A stretch of 36,315 nucleotides of DNA from Patescibacteria group bacterium (GTDB taxonomy: Bacteria; Patescibacteriota; WWE3; UBA101185; UBA10185), in contig JAHYJU010000006.1 of NCBI GenBank assembly GCA_019428825.1, positions 1 to 36,315 of the forward strand, written 5' to 3'. A program made the position numbers and the translations under genes. Shown one piece after another: positions 1 to 7,981 of this stretch (position 1 is the first letter of the stretch; the number at the start of each line of letters is the position of its first letter). The notes beneath the pieces were generated by a model. That model worked only from the letters and a program-made list of their open reading frames with translations, was not told where the DNA came from and did no database searches.

Positions 1-124
1 GTCCTACGATTCCTATTGATAGCGATGGCATACGAGTATTGTAGCAGTGAAGAAGAAAAATGGAAGTGATTCACGAATACCTAACGATAGAAAAAAGGCA
101 AAAATTACATAAAGCTCAAGATTT

Positions 125-754
125 TTAAACATTAGCCTCTTTATAGAATATTGATTTCTCACCGTATTTTTCAATCTGACTTTTCTTCTCTTCTTCAGGA
201 ACCCTATCCAAAATAAATTTAACCGTTTTCGAATATATATCAAATCTATCATCTCCAACTTCAGCTAAATTCACCATGTAATCAAAAACCTCCTCTGCTT
301 CTTCTCTTCCACTACCAGCGTTTAAAATCCAAAAAACCGGGATCCCGGGAAACCCCTCCTCTTGAAAACCCAGCAAATCCAACTTATCGGATAAAACATC
401 TATATCCATAAAATCTTTACTACATAACAAACCAGGAACACAAATAACGTAAGGTTTATCTAACCATAACTCATCTGGTTTCATTGGATCAGAATCACTA
501 TACACAAGTATATTTTTTTCTAAGCCTAGGTAATAATCTATGCCATTTACATTTATTACTTGTAGCCACTTACTATCATCTATCTCTTTTTCCATCTCCT
601 CCAGAGCACTTTCGTACTGTTTCCTTGTAATCTCCAACCTACCATCTTTTTTTATTTCTGCACCACCTTTTATTAAATCTGCATCAGAAATAATTCTACT
701 TTCTGTTTCCTTTATTTGTTCCTCAGTAAACTCTGGTAGTTCATTATTTTTCAT
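125..754 (-). CDS. hypothetical protein, 209 aa
   Basis: I do not recognise this family. The protein is acidic and probably cytoplasmic, with no signal peptide or membrane segment. The first 60 residues are charged and helical (for example FTEEQIKETESRI). The middle, residues about 65-150, alternates hydrophobic and polar stretches (WLQVINVNGIDYYLGL, YVICVPGLLC) and looks like a mixed alpha/beta domain. The ATG start is preceded by a clear Shine-Dalgarno sequence (TAGGAG, 8 nt upstream). The alpha/beta hydrolase gene lies 42 bp upstream on the same strand, so the two may be co-transcribed. The 124 bp between this stop codon and the window edge show nothing identifiable. Confidence 0.75.
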   Translation of the reverse strand: MKNNELPEFTEEQIKETESRIISDADLIKGGAEIKKDGRLEITRKQYESALEEMEKEIDDSKWLQVINVNGIDYYLGLEKNILVYSDSDPMKPDELWLDKPYVICVPGLLCSKDFMDIDVLSDKLDLLGFQEEGFPGIPVFWILNAGSGREEAEEVFDYMVNLAEVGDDRFDIYSKTVKFILDRVPEEEKKSQIEKYGEKSIFYKEANV

Positions 755-796
755 AATATTTTCTCCTATAAAAATTTACTTAGTAAATTATACTAG

Positions 797-1867
797 TTAC
801 TTATTGTTAATTCCAAAATTTTGATTTTCCTCTCCTTCTTTACCTAAATCTTCGTCAAGCTCAGTACGGTCCTCCTGACCTTCCCTACCTTCTAAAATTT
901 CTTGGATTATTTCAGTAATTTCTTCATTCTTGTAATAGTTACCTTCACTACCTTCTAGAGATAATTTGATTGCATTGTTTATCTCCCTTGGTCTTTCAAT
1001 ATTTGCAAAATGCCCCGCTCCTTCAACAATCAGTCCCATTGAACCCTCAATCTCTTGGTGAATACGAAGTGCGTTTTCAAGTCCCTCTTTATCCTCTTCA
1101 CCAACAATCACCCTTACAGGACATTTGATTCCCTTATCCTCAGTATAGTCCTTCCATAAGTCTCTTTGCCATCTATAGATATCTCCCTCTCTCTTTAAAA
1201 CTGTGCCTTTATTATTTTCTAGCATCTCGGAAACTAATTCATAAGCACTGTTATTTCTATCTCTCAATTGTTTCAAAGGTTCAGACTCCAACCAATACTT
1301 TCTAATACCTTCCCACCACTCGTCGTCTCTTACTTGTATTTCACTTTTATGTTCTCTTTTTTGGCTGTGATCACTAACACGTTCCTGAACAAAGGTATTC
1401 TCGCCCTCTTGTGCAAGCTCCCTAAGCTCTGTTTTTCTGCGAATGTAATAGCCGGTAGATGGATCCAAAAGAGTTATACCCTCTATATTAACTTTCCTTC
1501 TTGCTGCAGCATCCAAAGCAATACCTCCTCCTGAAGAATGACCAATCAAAAATACTTCTCTTTCCCCAAAAACCTCACCAATTAATTCTTCCATATCCTC
1601 AACATCAGTATATTTATATTCATCATTAATCTCTTTGTCTAAAGGGTCATCAGACTCACCATGACCACGTCTATCGTAAATAAGAACAGGATGGCCATCT
1701 TCTACTAGCTGGTTTATCAACTCTTCTTGAGAATTCCATGATTTTCTGTTAAGGAGTTGTCCGTGAATAAAAACGGCTGGAGCTTTTATTCCTTCCGAAT
1801 TACGTACCTCGTAGTTTATTTTTCCTCCGTTATAGTTTAATTCTTTATTTTGAATACTATTGGCCAT
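797..1867 (-). CDS. alpha/beta hydrolase
   Basis: This is an alpha/beta-hydrolase-fold enzyme, probably cytoplasmic, of unknown substrate. The strand and oxyanion motif FIHGQLLNRKSW (residues 33-44) is followed by the nucleophile elbow GHSSGG (109-114, Ser111). The likely acid is Asp259 in VIVGEEDKEG and the likely base is His286 in GAGHFANIERP, so the catalytic triad looks complete. A cap-like helical insert covers about residues 140-245. The C-terminal 50 residues are strongly acidic (EILEGREGQEDRTELDEDLG) and look disordered, beyond the usual end of the fold. The family covers esterases, lipases, dehalogenases and C-C hydrolases, and nothing here picks one. The start codon follows a TATAAT box by only 8 nt, so the mRNA may be leaderless. 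Confidence 0.9.
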   Translation of the reverse strand: MANSIQNKELNYNGGKINYEVRNSEGIKAPAVFIHGQLLNRKSWNSQEELINQLVEDGHPVLIYDRRGHGESDDPLDKEINDEYKYTDVEDMEELIGEVFGEREVFLIGHSSGGGIALDAAARRKVNIEGITLLDPSTGYYIRRKTELRELAQEGENTFVQERVSDHSQKREHKSEIQVRDDEWWEGIRKYWLESEPLKQLRDRNNSAYELVSEMLENNKGTVLKREGDIYRWQRDLWKDYTEDKGIKCPVRVIVGEEDKEGLENALRIHQEIEGSMGLIVEGAGHFANIERPREINNAIKLSLEGSEGNYYKNEEITEIIQEILEGREGQEDRTELDEDLGKEGEENQNFGINNK

Positions 1868-1881
1868 TTACGCAAATTATA
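1868..1881 (-). promoter_or_regulatory. -10 box for a probably leaderless hydrolase mRNA
   Basis: TATAAT (minus strand, 1881-1876) is followed by 8 nt and then the ATG of the hydrolase gene. No Shine-Dalgarno sequence fits between them. No good -35 box is visible, so this rests on the perfect -10 and the spacing. Confidence 0.5.
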
Positions 1882-2088
1882 CTAGCTAATATATCTCTTT
1901 TCTATTCTTAATTTATACAACCAACCATAATTAATCTGTTCCTTAAACTACATTTAACTGGGAAATGGAATATGGAACTATAGAACTAACTATCCTTTCC
2001 TTCCCTTCCCACCCCTTTCAACAATCACCCTTTCCTTCATAGGTTTTGGTAATTCGATTGTGAAATGAAATGGAACTTTCTTAACTCC

Positions 2089-2108
2089 CCTGCCTGCCGG
2101 CAAGCAGG
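2089..2108. repeat. GC-rich palindrome (REP-like)
   Basis: CCTGCCTGCCGGCAAGCAGG is a near-perfect 20-bp palindrome in an otherwise AT-rich 292-bp spacer (1868-2159) that holds no gene. It can form a stable hairpin on either strand and sits downstream of the third gene of the first AbiE-like operon, so it may act as a terminator or 3' stabiliser. From memory, similar palindromes are scattered through CPR genomes. I see no transposase. Confidence 0.6.
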
Positions 2109-2159
2109 CCTGCCCTCTTGTGAAAATAGTGTACGGATTATACTCAATCTGTCCCTAAG

Positions 2160-2639
2160 CTAAAACTCATTTTTAACCCTCAATCTTTCGATACCATACT
2201 TTTCAAACTCCTTTTGATATTTTTCATAATATTTGTGCACCTTTTCAGGAAGCCAAAAATTTTTCCTTAAATCCTTCATTTCTTCCGATGATAGAGATTC
2301 AAAAAAATCCCGTTTTCCCAAACGAATCTCTAAGTTTTCCCAGAATTCTATATCATTATATTCCGCTATTATTAACTCTTCTTTTTTGCATAAATCGCTG
2401 GAAGGAAGCTTTGAGTTATTAAAATCCTGAACCAGGTCATCAAAACCCATCTCTTCAGCTTTTTCTAATACGAAATCTAGCTGTTTCTCAAACCTTTTAT
2501 AATCTTTTCCATTGTATACAGCTACTGCCTCCCTTACTGAATTTCCCACCATAAAAGAAAACAATAAATCTGCGAGATCTTTTTTTGACAACTTAGATAA
2601 AGTTTTAATTTCTTTCTTTTTATTTTTCATTGTAGTCAT
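2160..2639 (-). CDS. hypothetical protein, third gene of an AbiEi/AbiEii operon
   Basis: I do not recognise this 159-aa family. It is charged and mostly helical, without membrane segments; residues 15-70 (LSKLSKKDLADLLFSFMVGN onward) and the C-terminal tail (KVHKYYEKYQKEFEKYGIERL) look like long helices. Its ATG overlaps the TGA of the upstream AbiEii-type gene (ATGA), and GAGAGG precedes it, so it is translationally coupled to that toxin-type gene. The other two AbiE-like pairs in this window have no third gene. By position it could be an accessory or immunity factor, but that is inference from context only. Confidence 0.8.
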   Translation of the reverse strand: MTTMKNKKKEIKTLSKLSKKDLADLLFSFMVGNSVREAVAVYNGKDYKRFEKQLDFVLEKAEEMGFDDLVQDFNNSKLPSSDLCKKEELIIAEYNDIEFWENLEIRLGKRDFFESLSSEEMKDLRKNFWLPEKVHKYYEKYQKEFEKYGIERLRVKNEF

Positions 2640-3349
2640 CTTATCCTCTCATAAGAATCGATATAAAATCTAATTCTATTGACAGAATCATCTATTAACT
2701 TGTTTTTAACAAAATCTCTTTGGGCTTGATCTTCCAACAGCTCACCTAAACCCAGGTGTATCGTTCTTTTGTTAAAGTTTGTTAGAATGTAGTCAGGTAG
2801 ACTTTTAAGATAATCCATGAGAGTCATTCCTGTGACTTTTTCAATTATATACCCATTGATATCCCAGCTTTTTTTAAAAAAGAAATTAATATCATATAAA
2901 TCTCTTGAGGTGGCGGCGTGACGATACTTTAAAGCAAGCAGTTTGTTTGCAAAAATATCCTCCTCTTTCATTACTAATATCGATGTACCATAAAATTCAA
3001 GGAGATCATAACTATTTATCTTCTCTATCTTTCGAGTAGAAATCTCAATTTTTATTCCGTGTTTTTGAGCAGTGTGAACAAGGTAAAAAAAGATGGTATT
3101 AGTTTTTATATGTCTATCCTTTACCTCCCCATATTTGCCGAGAATACTTGGTAATAAGTCGTAAACTTTATCTTTGACGTTCATATTTAAAAGATTAAAA
3201 TCCAAATCAACAGAAAAACGAGGTAACCCATGAAAAAAGTAACATGCGGTGCCTCCTTTAAAACCCAGTGCGCTGGAGAGCGAGCTAGTGGAGTAAACAT
3301 CATCCAAAATACTGCGCATTGTAGTTTCGTGTTTAATACGATCTAGCAT
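2636..3349 (-). CDS. nucleotidyltransferase, AbiEii/AbiGii toxin family (copy 1)
   Basis: This is a nucleotidyltransferase-fold protein of the AbiEii/AbiGii (DUF1814) toxin family, 237 aa. In characterised members the enzyme transfers nucleotides, for example to tRNA, and arrests growth. The diagnostic motifs are present: GFKGGTACYFF (about residues 29-39), then FSVDLDFNLL (about 45-54) with the metal-binding DxD pair, and the C-terminal signature KYRHAATSRDLYDINFFFKK (about 146-165). The start overlaps the end of the upstream AbiEi-like gene by 17 bp. GGAGG lies only 3 nt before the ATG, so a slightly later start is possible. It is the middle gene of a three-gene operon. Confidence 0.88.
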   Translation of the reverse strand: MLDRIKHETTMRSILDDVYSTSSLSSALGFKGGTACYFFHGLPRFSVDLDFNLLNMNVKDKVYDLLPSILGKYGEVKDRHIKTNTIFFYLVHTAQKHGIKIEISTRKIEKINSYDLLEFYGTSILVMKEEDIFANKLLALKYRHAATSRDLYDINFFFKKSWDINGYIIEKVTGMTLMDYLKSLPDYILTNFNKRTIHLGLGELLEDQAQRDFVKNKLIDDSVNRIRFYIDSYERIR

Positions 3350-3923
3350 ATTCCTCCAAGCTTGTTATTATACTGAAAGTTTCTTTCCTATCATAAATAA
3401 AGGCTAATTCCCTTAACTTTTCAAAATTTATATCTCTCAAATTATCGAATACAAAATCTTTTTTGATATAGATCATATCTAATAAAGCTCTCTCTTTTGA
3501 AGCAATAAAATATTTTTCATTAGCAACAATTCCTTGACTGCTAAATAAAATGCTACTTTTCACTTGTCGAAAAATCATATTCACGCCACCTACCGTCATT
3601 TTAATAGATTCCTTGCTGGCCAGTGTTATTCTACCATCCCATTGGAATATTATACCCTCCTTAAAAAGTACGGTCTCAAAAGTAATATACGAGGGTGTTC
3701 GAAGCTTGTTAGCGAGCTCCATATTATTTACAGAGCGTCCTTTAATAGCATACAACCCTCTTTTTAGTTGAATAATCTTACCAGAATTTTTTAGATAATT
3801 AATTCGTCGTACTAGGGACCTGTAATTATCGTATTTCCACAACTTATTAAAGTCCTGTGTTGAAAACACAGTCTTTGAGGTAGTATTTAAGATATCTATT
3901 AAACCTCTTGCATTATCAGTCAT
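3333..3923 (-). CDS. AbiEi-type antitoxin / winged-helix regulator (copy 1)
   Basis: This 196-aa protein matches the AbiEi antitoxin pattern, in which an N-terminal winged helix is followed by a domain that counteracts the toxin. The N-terminus (FSTQDFNKLW, then YRSLVRRINYLKNSGKIIQL and KRGLYAI) is the helix-turn-helix and wing. YITFETVLFKEGII (about 79-92) and IASKERALLDMIYI (about 140-153) are signatures shared with the two other copies in this window. Known AbiEi proteins repress their own operon by binding inverted repeats. A -35/-10 pair lies directly upstream with only 11 nt between the -10 and the ATG. It is the first gene of the operon. Confidence 0.85.
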   Translation of the reverse strand: MTDNARGLIDILNTTSKTVFSTQDFNKLWKYDNYRSLVRRINYLKNSGKIIQLKRGLYAIKGRSVNNMELANKLRTPSYITFETVLFKEGIIFQWDGRITLASKESIKMTVGGVNMIFRQVKSSILFSSQGIVANEKYFIASKERALLDMIYIKKDFVFDNLRDINFEKLRELAFIYDRKETFSIITSLEEYARSY

Positions 3924-3963
3924 AGGTTGACAATACTGTATAACTATAAAGGATGATAGTCAA
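3924..3963 (-). promoter_or_regulatory. promoter of AbiE-like operon 1
   Basis: Minus-strand TTGACT (3963-3958) and TACAGT (3940-3935) are separated by 17 bp. The ATG starts 11 nt past the -10, leaving only a few nt of leader and no Shine-Dalgarno sequence. An inverted repeat, GTTGAC and GTCAA, flanks the region (3926-3931 and 3959-3963), and a short ATAC-T-GTAT palindrome covers the -10. Both could serve as operators for the AbiEi-type repressor. Confidence 0.65.
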
Positions 3964-4061
3964 TAACTAAAAGCTTGTACCTATAAAATTAACATTTACA
4001 CTTTGATCTTTTATATAAGTTCATTTTAGCAGTGAAAGGTGAAAATGGAAGTGATAACCAA

Positions 4062-5090
4062 CTACTCATAAGTATAATAAGTAGCTCTACCCTTCCCTTT
4101 TCTTTTTATTAATCCTAATTTTCTTAATTTATAAAAATCCAAAGCTCGGGTAGATTTGGCTCTATCGGTTAATTTTGAGTACTCGCTATCAGTTATATAA
4201 CCGTACTCCTCAATGTGTTTTAAAACTTTACGATCGTGGTCTCTTAGAGAAGTACCGGGATCCGTCCCGAATTTTTCAAGCTCTTTTGACACTCTTATCA
4301 ACTCATCAATTATCCCGTCAGTAAAATATTCTAACCATTTAGTAAAATCTACATTTTTTTCAATTTCGTAATAATTTCCCTGTACCCCAACATTTTGAAA
4401 GTATTTTGTGACATTTTTATTGTAGTAATTTTCAAAACTAAACAAATTAAATGTATCTAGGCCCATATTTGCCAACAATAACTTTGTTAATAACCTCACT
4501 GTTCTTCCATTACCATCAACAAAGGGATGGATTATGACAAATTGTTTATGAAATAAACCTGCGATTATGATTGGGTCTATTTCCTCCTTATTTTTATTTA
4601 CATAATCAATTAAAGCTTTCATTAAATCATTAACATCTTTTGCATCCGGTGGAAGGTAGATAATCTCCCCATTCCTTGGATTGTTTACAACAACAGGAGC
4701 ATTCCTATAATCTCCAAAATTCCCATTTTGTAATAAACCTTTCATAACTTTTTTGTGTACATCTAGAACTAACTTTTTATTAAACGTTTTGCTTTTTCCC
4801 ATAATCTTTCGAAGATAAATTAATGCATCATTATAGTTAATAATTTCTTTTTCGCTATCTCTTGCATGTTCAGGCTTGTTTTTGAGGATCTTTTTTACCT
4901 CAGTTAAAGGCAAAATATTCCCTTCAATACTGGTTGATGAATAAACTGACATACTAACTGCAGTTTTTTCCAAATTCATTTTTATTGTTTCAGGAAATCT
5001 TCTATTATTTAACTCTGTTGTTATCCTTGTTATATCCTTTATATTGAAGAGTAATTTTGGGGTTATTGTATATTTGGGATCAAATTCCAT
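4062..5090 (-). CDS. Fic family protein (AMPylase/nucleotidyltransferase), class II
   Basis: Fic enzymes move AMP or other phosphate groups onto Ser/Thr/Tyr of target proteins. Numbering from the first in-frame ATG (5096), the catalytic motif HPFVDGNGRTVR is complete at 190-201 with His190. The class II inhibitory helix motif [S/T]xxxE[G/N] is intact at 54-59 (STSIEG, Glu58), so the enzyme should be autoinhibited. GDYR (128-131) is the usual conserved loop. A C-terminal winged helix of about 60 residues follows (DRKVLKHIEEYGYITDSEYS), typical of Fic regulators. I place the start at the second ATG (5090), because the first ATG directly abuts the -10 box and would lie upstream of the transcription start. 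No antitoxin gene is adjacent. Confidence 0.92.
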   Translation of the reverse strand: MEFDPKYTITPKLLFNIKDITRITTELNNRRFPETIKMNLEKTAVSMSVYSSTSIEGNILPLTEVKKILKNKPEHARDSEKEIINYNDALIYLRKIMGKSKTFNKKLVLDVHKKVMKGLLQNGNFGDYRNAPVVVNNPRNGEIIYLPPDAKDVNDLMKALIDYVNKNKEEIDPIIIAGLFHKQFVIIHPFVDGNGRTVRLLTKLLLANMGLDTFNLFSFENYYNKNVTKYFQNVGVQGNYYEIEKNVDFTKWLEYFTDGIIDELIRVSKELEKFGTDPGTSLRDHDRKVLKHIEEYGYITDSEYSKLTDRAKSTRALDFYKLRKLGLIKRKGKGRATYYTYE

Positions 5091-5096
5091 AGACAT

Positions 5097-5125
5097 ATTT
5101 TAGACGATTATTAGACGATTGTCAA
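5097..5125 (-). promoter_or_regulatory. consensus promoter of fic with tandem 10-mer repeat
   Basis: Minus-strand TTGACA (5125-5120) and TAAAAT (5102-5097) are spaced 17 bp apart. The 17-bp spacer and its edges hold two head-to-tail copies of AATCGTCTAA, a likely direct-repeat operator. The ATG at 5090 is 6 nt past the -10, so translation is probably leaderless. Confidence 0.75.
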
Positions 5126-5186
5126 AGAGAACTTCTAAACTAGTTACACTTTAAGTTAATAAAAACATAATAGCCGGGACTTTTAT

Positions 5187-5987
5187 TTATTTACTCTTTT
5201 TATCCAACTCTTCAAGAACATCTCCAAACAAATCAAGTTTTCTTAAATCCACAGAATCAAACAGGAACGGGTTAATTTTGGTACCAAATGTCCTTGGAAT
5301 ACCTTCGTCTTTAAATTTTTTCAGCGCTTCCTTTATCACATTTTGAACCTTATTCTTTTTCGCGAAAGATGAATCAAAACCAACACCCTGAGAATACAAC
5401 CAAACAATGTCATAGATATCCCTTGGCTGAGTCTTTTTTCTTTTAACATAAGCGGTTAACTTCTGTACCATTGTTTGATCTAATTTATTTGCCACTACAT
5501 TTTCAATAAAACCGTATTTATTGAAAAGAACTAATTCCGTTACTTGGCCTACCCAGTTATTTGTATAATCAAACTTTATCATCAGCTTTTCTCTGGGATC
5601 GGTTGAAATCTTTAAATCTTTTAGTAAATTCGGGAATCTTAAATCAAAATATGTCTTTCCCTCTGTTATCTGCTCTCTTAATTCAAGATTAAAGCCCTCT
5701 TTATGAAATCTATTAACTACATCTGTGACCAAAGATATTACTTCTTTATTTGATAACCCTAGGTTATCAAAATCAAGGTCTTCGGAAAAACGATTTAAGT
5801 TTCTGAGAAGTCTTAGACTTGAACCACCAACAAAAGACATTTTTTCTGAACCTGATAAGGAGTAAAAAATAGATATAAATTTTGATTGCAGGTACTCCCT
5901 AATTACACCTCTTTTTCTATCTACAGGAATACTGTTTTGCTTGGCGAATTGAAGTATTTGGTCGAAATTTGAAATAATATTGTTCAT
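5187..5987 (-). CDS. nucleotidyltransferase, AbiEii/AbiGii toxin family (copy 2)
   Basis: A toxin-type nucleotidyltransferase, 266 aa from the chosen start. Motifs are FVGGSSLRLL followed by RFSEDLDFDNL with the DxD metal site, and the C-terminal TQPRDIYDIVWLYSQG signature. It is more diverged from copies 1 and 3 than they are from each other, and it is longer. I chose the ATG at 5987 rather than an ATG 24 nt upstream, because it overlaps the TGA of the AbiEi-like gene as ATGA and is preceded by AAGGTG at 8 nt. The pair 5187-6556 forms a two-gene operon with its own promoter. Confidence 0.88.
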   Translation of the reverse strand: MNNIISNFDQILQFAKQNSIPVDRKRGVIREYLQSKFISIFYSLSGSEKMSFVGGSSLRLLRNLNRFSEDLDFDNLGLSNKEVISLVTDVVNRFHKEGFNLELREQITEGKTYFDLRFPNLLKDLKISTDPREKLMIKFDYTNNWVGQVTELVLFNKYGFIENVVANKLDQTMVQKLTAYVKRKKTQPRDIYDIVWLYSQGVGFDSSFAKKNKVQNVIKEALKKFKDEGIPRTFGTKINPFLFDSVDLRKLDLFGDVLEELDKKSK

Positions 5988-6556
5988 AATCTTAACACCT
6001 TCCCAACCCACTCGGGAAAATGGGAAATATATTTTCTTAGTATATTATTGTCATTATTTGACATATATATTCTACTGCCCGATATATCTTTTATACGCCT
6101 AACATAGATGTAATCCAATAGAGCTTTTTCTATTGATGCAATGTTGTAGTAGATATTACTCTGTTCGTCCAATACACTTTTGTAACCAAAAAAAAGATTC
6201 GAATTAACTTTACTGTAAGAGAATTTTCCTATCTCAGTATCGAATTTTTTTGACGTTACTGTAGTTATACTAGTTATTGTAGACGGTATGTCAGGAATTA
6301 CTCCGTAAATATTTAACGCGTACTCTAAACTTACATAAGAGGGTGAGTAGAGTTTGTTGGCAATTACCAACTCATCTATTTTGGAATCCGGAAACATAAA
6401 TAATTCTCTTTTTATACCAATTACCTCACCTCTATTTCTAAATCTATATAACTGGGTGTTTATTTGTTCTTTTGATTCATGAGAAAATGCTTTGGATATA
6501 TCGGTTCTTGTGAATATTGGGGTTTTAATTTTTTCTTTTAGTTCTTTTAGTGTCAT
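5984..6556 (-). CDS. AbiEi-type antitoxin / winged-helix regulator (copy 2)
   Basis: A 190-aa AbiEi-like protein. The N-terminal winged helix is visible (FTRTDISKAF, then INTQLYRFRNRGEVIGI and KRELFMF). It is followed by YVSLEYALNIYGVIPD and IASIEKALLDYIYVRR, matching the corresponding segments of copies 1 and 3. It should neutralise the downstream nucleotidyltransferase and repress the operon. The ATG starts 8 nt after a -10 box overlapped by an inverted repeat, so autoregulation and leaderless translation are both likely. The overall protein identity with the other AbiEi-like proteins looks low, so the three systems are probably not recent duplicates. Confidence 0.85.
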   Translation of the reverse strand: MTLKELKEKIKTPIFTRTDISKAFSHESKEQINTQLYRFRNRGEVIGIKRELFMFPDSKIDELVIANKLYSPSYVSLEYALNIYGVIPDIPSTITSITTVTSKKFDTEIGKFSYSKVNSNLFFGYKSVLDEQSNIYYNIASIEKALLDYIYVRRIKDISGSRIYMSNNDNNILRKYISHFPEWVGKVLRL

Positions 6557-6564
6557 TAATAGTT

Positions 6565-6593
6565 AATATACAATAGTGTATATTATCTGTCAA
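6565..6593 (-). promoter_or_regulatory. promoter and operator of AbiE-like operon 2
   Basis: Minus-strand TTGACA (6593-6588) and TATATT (6570-6565) are 17 bp apart. A perfect inverted repeat, AATATACA (6565-6572) and TGTATATT (6577-6584) around 4 nt, covers the -10 and most of the spacer, the usual place for an autorepressor site. The ATG at 6556 is 8 nt past the -10. Confidence 0.8.
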
Positions 6594-6673
6594 TAGTAAT
6601 TTCGAATAAAACGTGAAAAAGCGAATATAATTTTGTAGTATTTCTAAATTAAAGTATCTTCATAAATGAAAAC

Positions 6674-6934
6674 TCATCTGTATGCGTCTTTTCTATGATC
6701 AAGGGTATATATTTTTATCTCTTTTTTGTCCGGGTTAAAGATAAAAAGTACTCTGTAATCACCTACTCTTAGTCTATATCCATGAAGAGGTTTTTTTAAC
6801 TTTTTAACGTTTGCTGTCTTACCACTAAAATTTTCTAATGTTTTAATTTTGGATATAATGTTTTTTCTATTCTTTGGAGAAAGTAATTTTAGCTTCTGTT
6901 GAATTTTTTTCTCAACATATACTGTGTATTTCAT
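6674..6934 (-). CDS. RelE/ParE-family toxin
   Basis: An 86-aa type II toxin of the RelE/ParE superfamily. The N-terminal strand YTVYVEKKIQQKL, the central helices, the core LHGYRLRVGDYRVLFIF (about 50-66) and the terminal DHRKDAYR are typical of RelE-like mRNA interferases. Basic residues and the C-terminal HRKDAY suggest activity is retained, but ParE and RelE cannot be separated by eye. Its ATG overlaps the TGA of the upstream Phd-like gene as ATGA, so the antitoxin is made first, the standard arrangement. Confidence 0.92.
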   Translation of the reverse strand: MKYTVYVEKKIQQKLKLLSPKNRKNIISKIKTLENFSGKTANVKKLKKPLHGYRLRVGDYRVLFIFNPDKKEIKIYTLDHRKDAYR

Positions 6935-7203
6935 TCATCCATATCCTCAAGAAGATTGTCCAAAGTAATAAAAGAGTTGTCTTTTAAACTAATTGCTTTC
7001 TCCAGGTCTCTGGAATCTACATAATCTTCATAGGATTTAACAAATTCATCGTATGCTTTTGGACTTAAAAATACACCTACTTTTTTATCCCTGTTCATAA
7101 CTAACACAGGTTCTTTACTCTCTGATATTACATCAAAGGTTGGTTTGGTTTTTCTTTGAAAATCACTAACTGAAATTATTTTTTTTGGTAATGGATTTAA
7201 CAT
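6931..7203 (-). CDS. Phd/YefM-family antitoxin
   Basis: A 90-aa Phd/YefM-like antitoxin. The DNA-binding half has the family pattern KIISVSDFQRKTKPTFDVI, then EPVLVMNRDKKVGVFLSPKAYDEF (about 31-54). The acidic C-terminal tail (LEKAISLKDNSFITLDNLLE) is the expected toxin-binding region. It precedes and overlaps the RelE/ParE-type toxin. A near-perfect 24-bp palindrome covers the -10 region immediately before the ATG, fitting autorepression. Confidence 0.92.
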   Translation of the reverse strand: MLNPLPKKIISVSDFQRKTKPTFDVISESKEPVLVMNRDKKVGVFLSPKAYDEFVKSYEDYVDSRDLEKAISLKDNSFITLDNLLEDMDE

Positions 7204-7238
7204 GATTTACAGTATATATGCTGTAAATTAAATGTCAA
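7204..7238 (-). promoter_or_regulatory. promoter and operator of the Phd/RelE-type operon
   Basis: Minus-strand TTGACA (7238-7233) and TATACT (7216-7211) are 16 bp apart. A 24-bp palindrome (7205-7228, outer arms ATTTACAG and CTGTAAAT, one mismatched pair) covers the -10 and the transcription start. The ATG is 7 nt past the -10, so the mRNA should begin at or within 1-2 nt of the start codon. Confidence 0.82.
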
Positions 7239-7253
7239 TGAAAAGTATTATCG

Positions 7254-7979
7254 CTAATGTATTTCTTTCTCCAACATCAACAAAAGCTCATCTTTAAGAT
7301 GGGGTAACACAGTGTTTAATTTCCCGGAATCAACTAATGGGTTTAAATCCTCATTTAACAAACGGGTATCAACGTTATCTTTGATAAATTTAAATAGACT
7401 TTCTATGTACTCCTTGTAGGACATTTTTGATAAATCTTCTACAACTTTTTTATTTATTTCCAATCCTTGTGTAAAAAAATTGTGAATATCGTAAAAATCT
7501 CTCCCTGAAATTTTTCCGGTTTTGTCGAAACGACTCTTGGCAGCAATTAACTTGTTGGCAAACATTGTGTCTAATGTGTGGCCACGACAGTACGTATTTA
7601 ACTCAAGTAAACTAACCGATTCGTATTCATTGAATTTACTGGGTCTATCATTTATCTCTAATTTAAGTGTGTTTCTTTGAACTTGAGGTGTATCGTATTT
7701 TAAGAAAAATTGAAGGTGGTTTTTACTTTCATCTTTAATTAATAAACCAAGATCATTAAATATCTCATATAGAGAGTCTCTTATCTCAGACTTAAATGTG
7801 TCGTCAGGAAGATCAAAATCCAAATCAGTCGAAAAACGGTCCAAAACACCTCTTAAGGAAGCGTAAGTACCTCCTTTAAACATCAGATTGTTTGACAGTA
7901 AGTTATTAGAAAGAATTGATCTTAACAATCTTAAAAGTTGAATTTTGTGATTTATATCTTCTTTTTTTGGTGTAAACAT
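7254..7979 (-). CDS. nucleotidyltransferase, AbiEii/AbiGii toxin family (copy 3)
   Basis: A 241-aa toxin-type nucleotidyltransferase. Motifs are LMFKGGTYASLRGVL (about 32-46) and RFSTDLDFDLP with the DxD pair, then ANKLIAAKSRF and KISGRDFYDIHNFFTQG (about 155-171). The layout closely follows copy 1. It starts 2 bp after the stop of the AbiEi-like gene, so the pair is translationally coupled. No third gene follows; the Phd/RelE-type operon lies 50 bp downstream. Confidence 0.9.
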   Translation of the reverse strand: MFTPKKEDINHKIQLLRLLRSILSNNLLSNNLMFKGGTYASLRGVLDRFSTDLDFDLPDDTFKSEIRDSLYEIFNDLGLLIKDESKNHLQFFLKYDTPQVQRNTLKLEINDRPSKFNEYESVSLLELNTYCRGHTLDTMFANKLIAAKSRFDKTGKISGRDFYDIHNFFTQGLEINKKVVEDLSKMSYKEYIESLFKFIKDNVDTRLLNEDLNPLVDSGKLNTVLPHLKDELLLMLEKEIH

Positions 7980-7981
7980 AT

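Noticed and set aside
13-258. 81-codon minus-strand open frame at the window edge
   Set aside because: Its 5' half lies in another frame of the better supported 125-754 gene, it has no ribosome site, and its composition is like translated AT-rich sequence.
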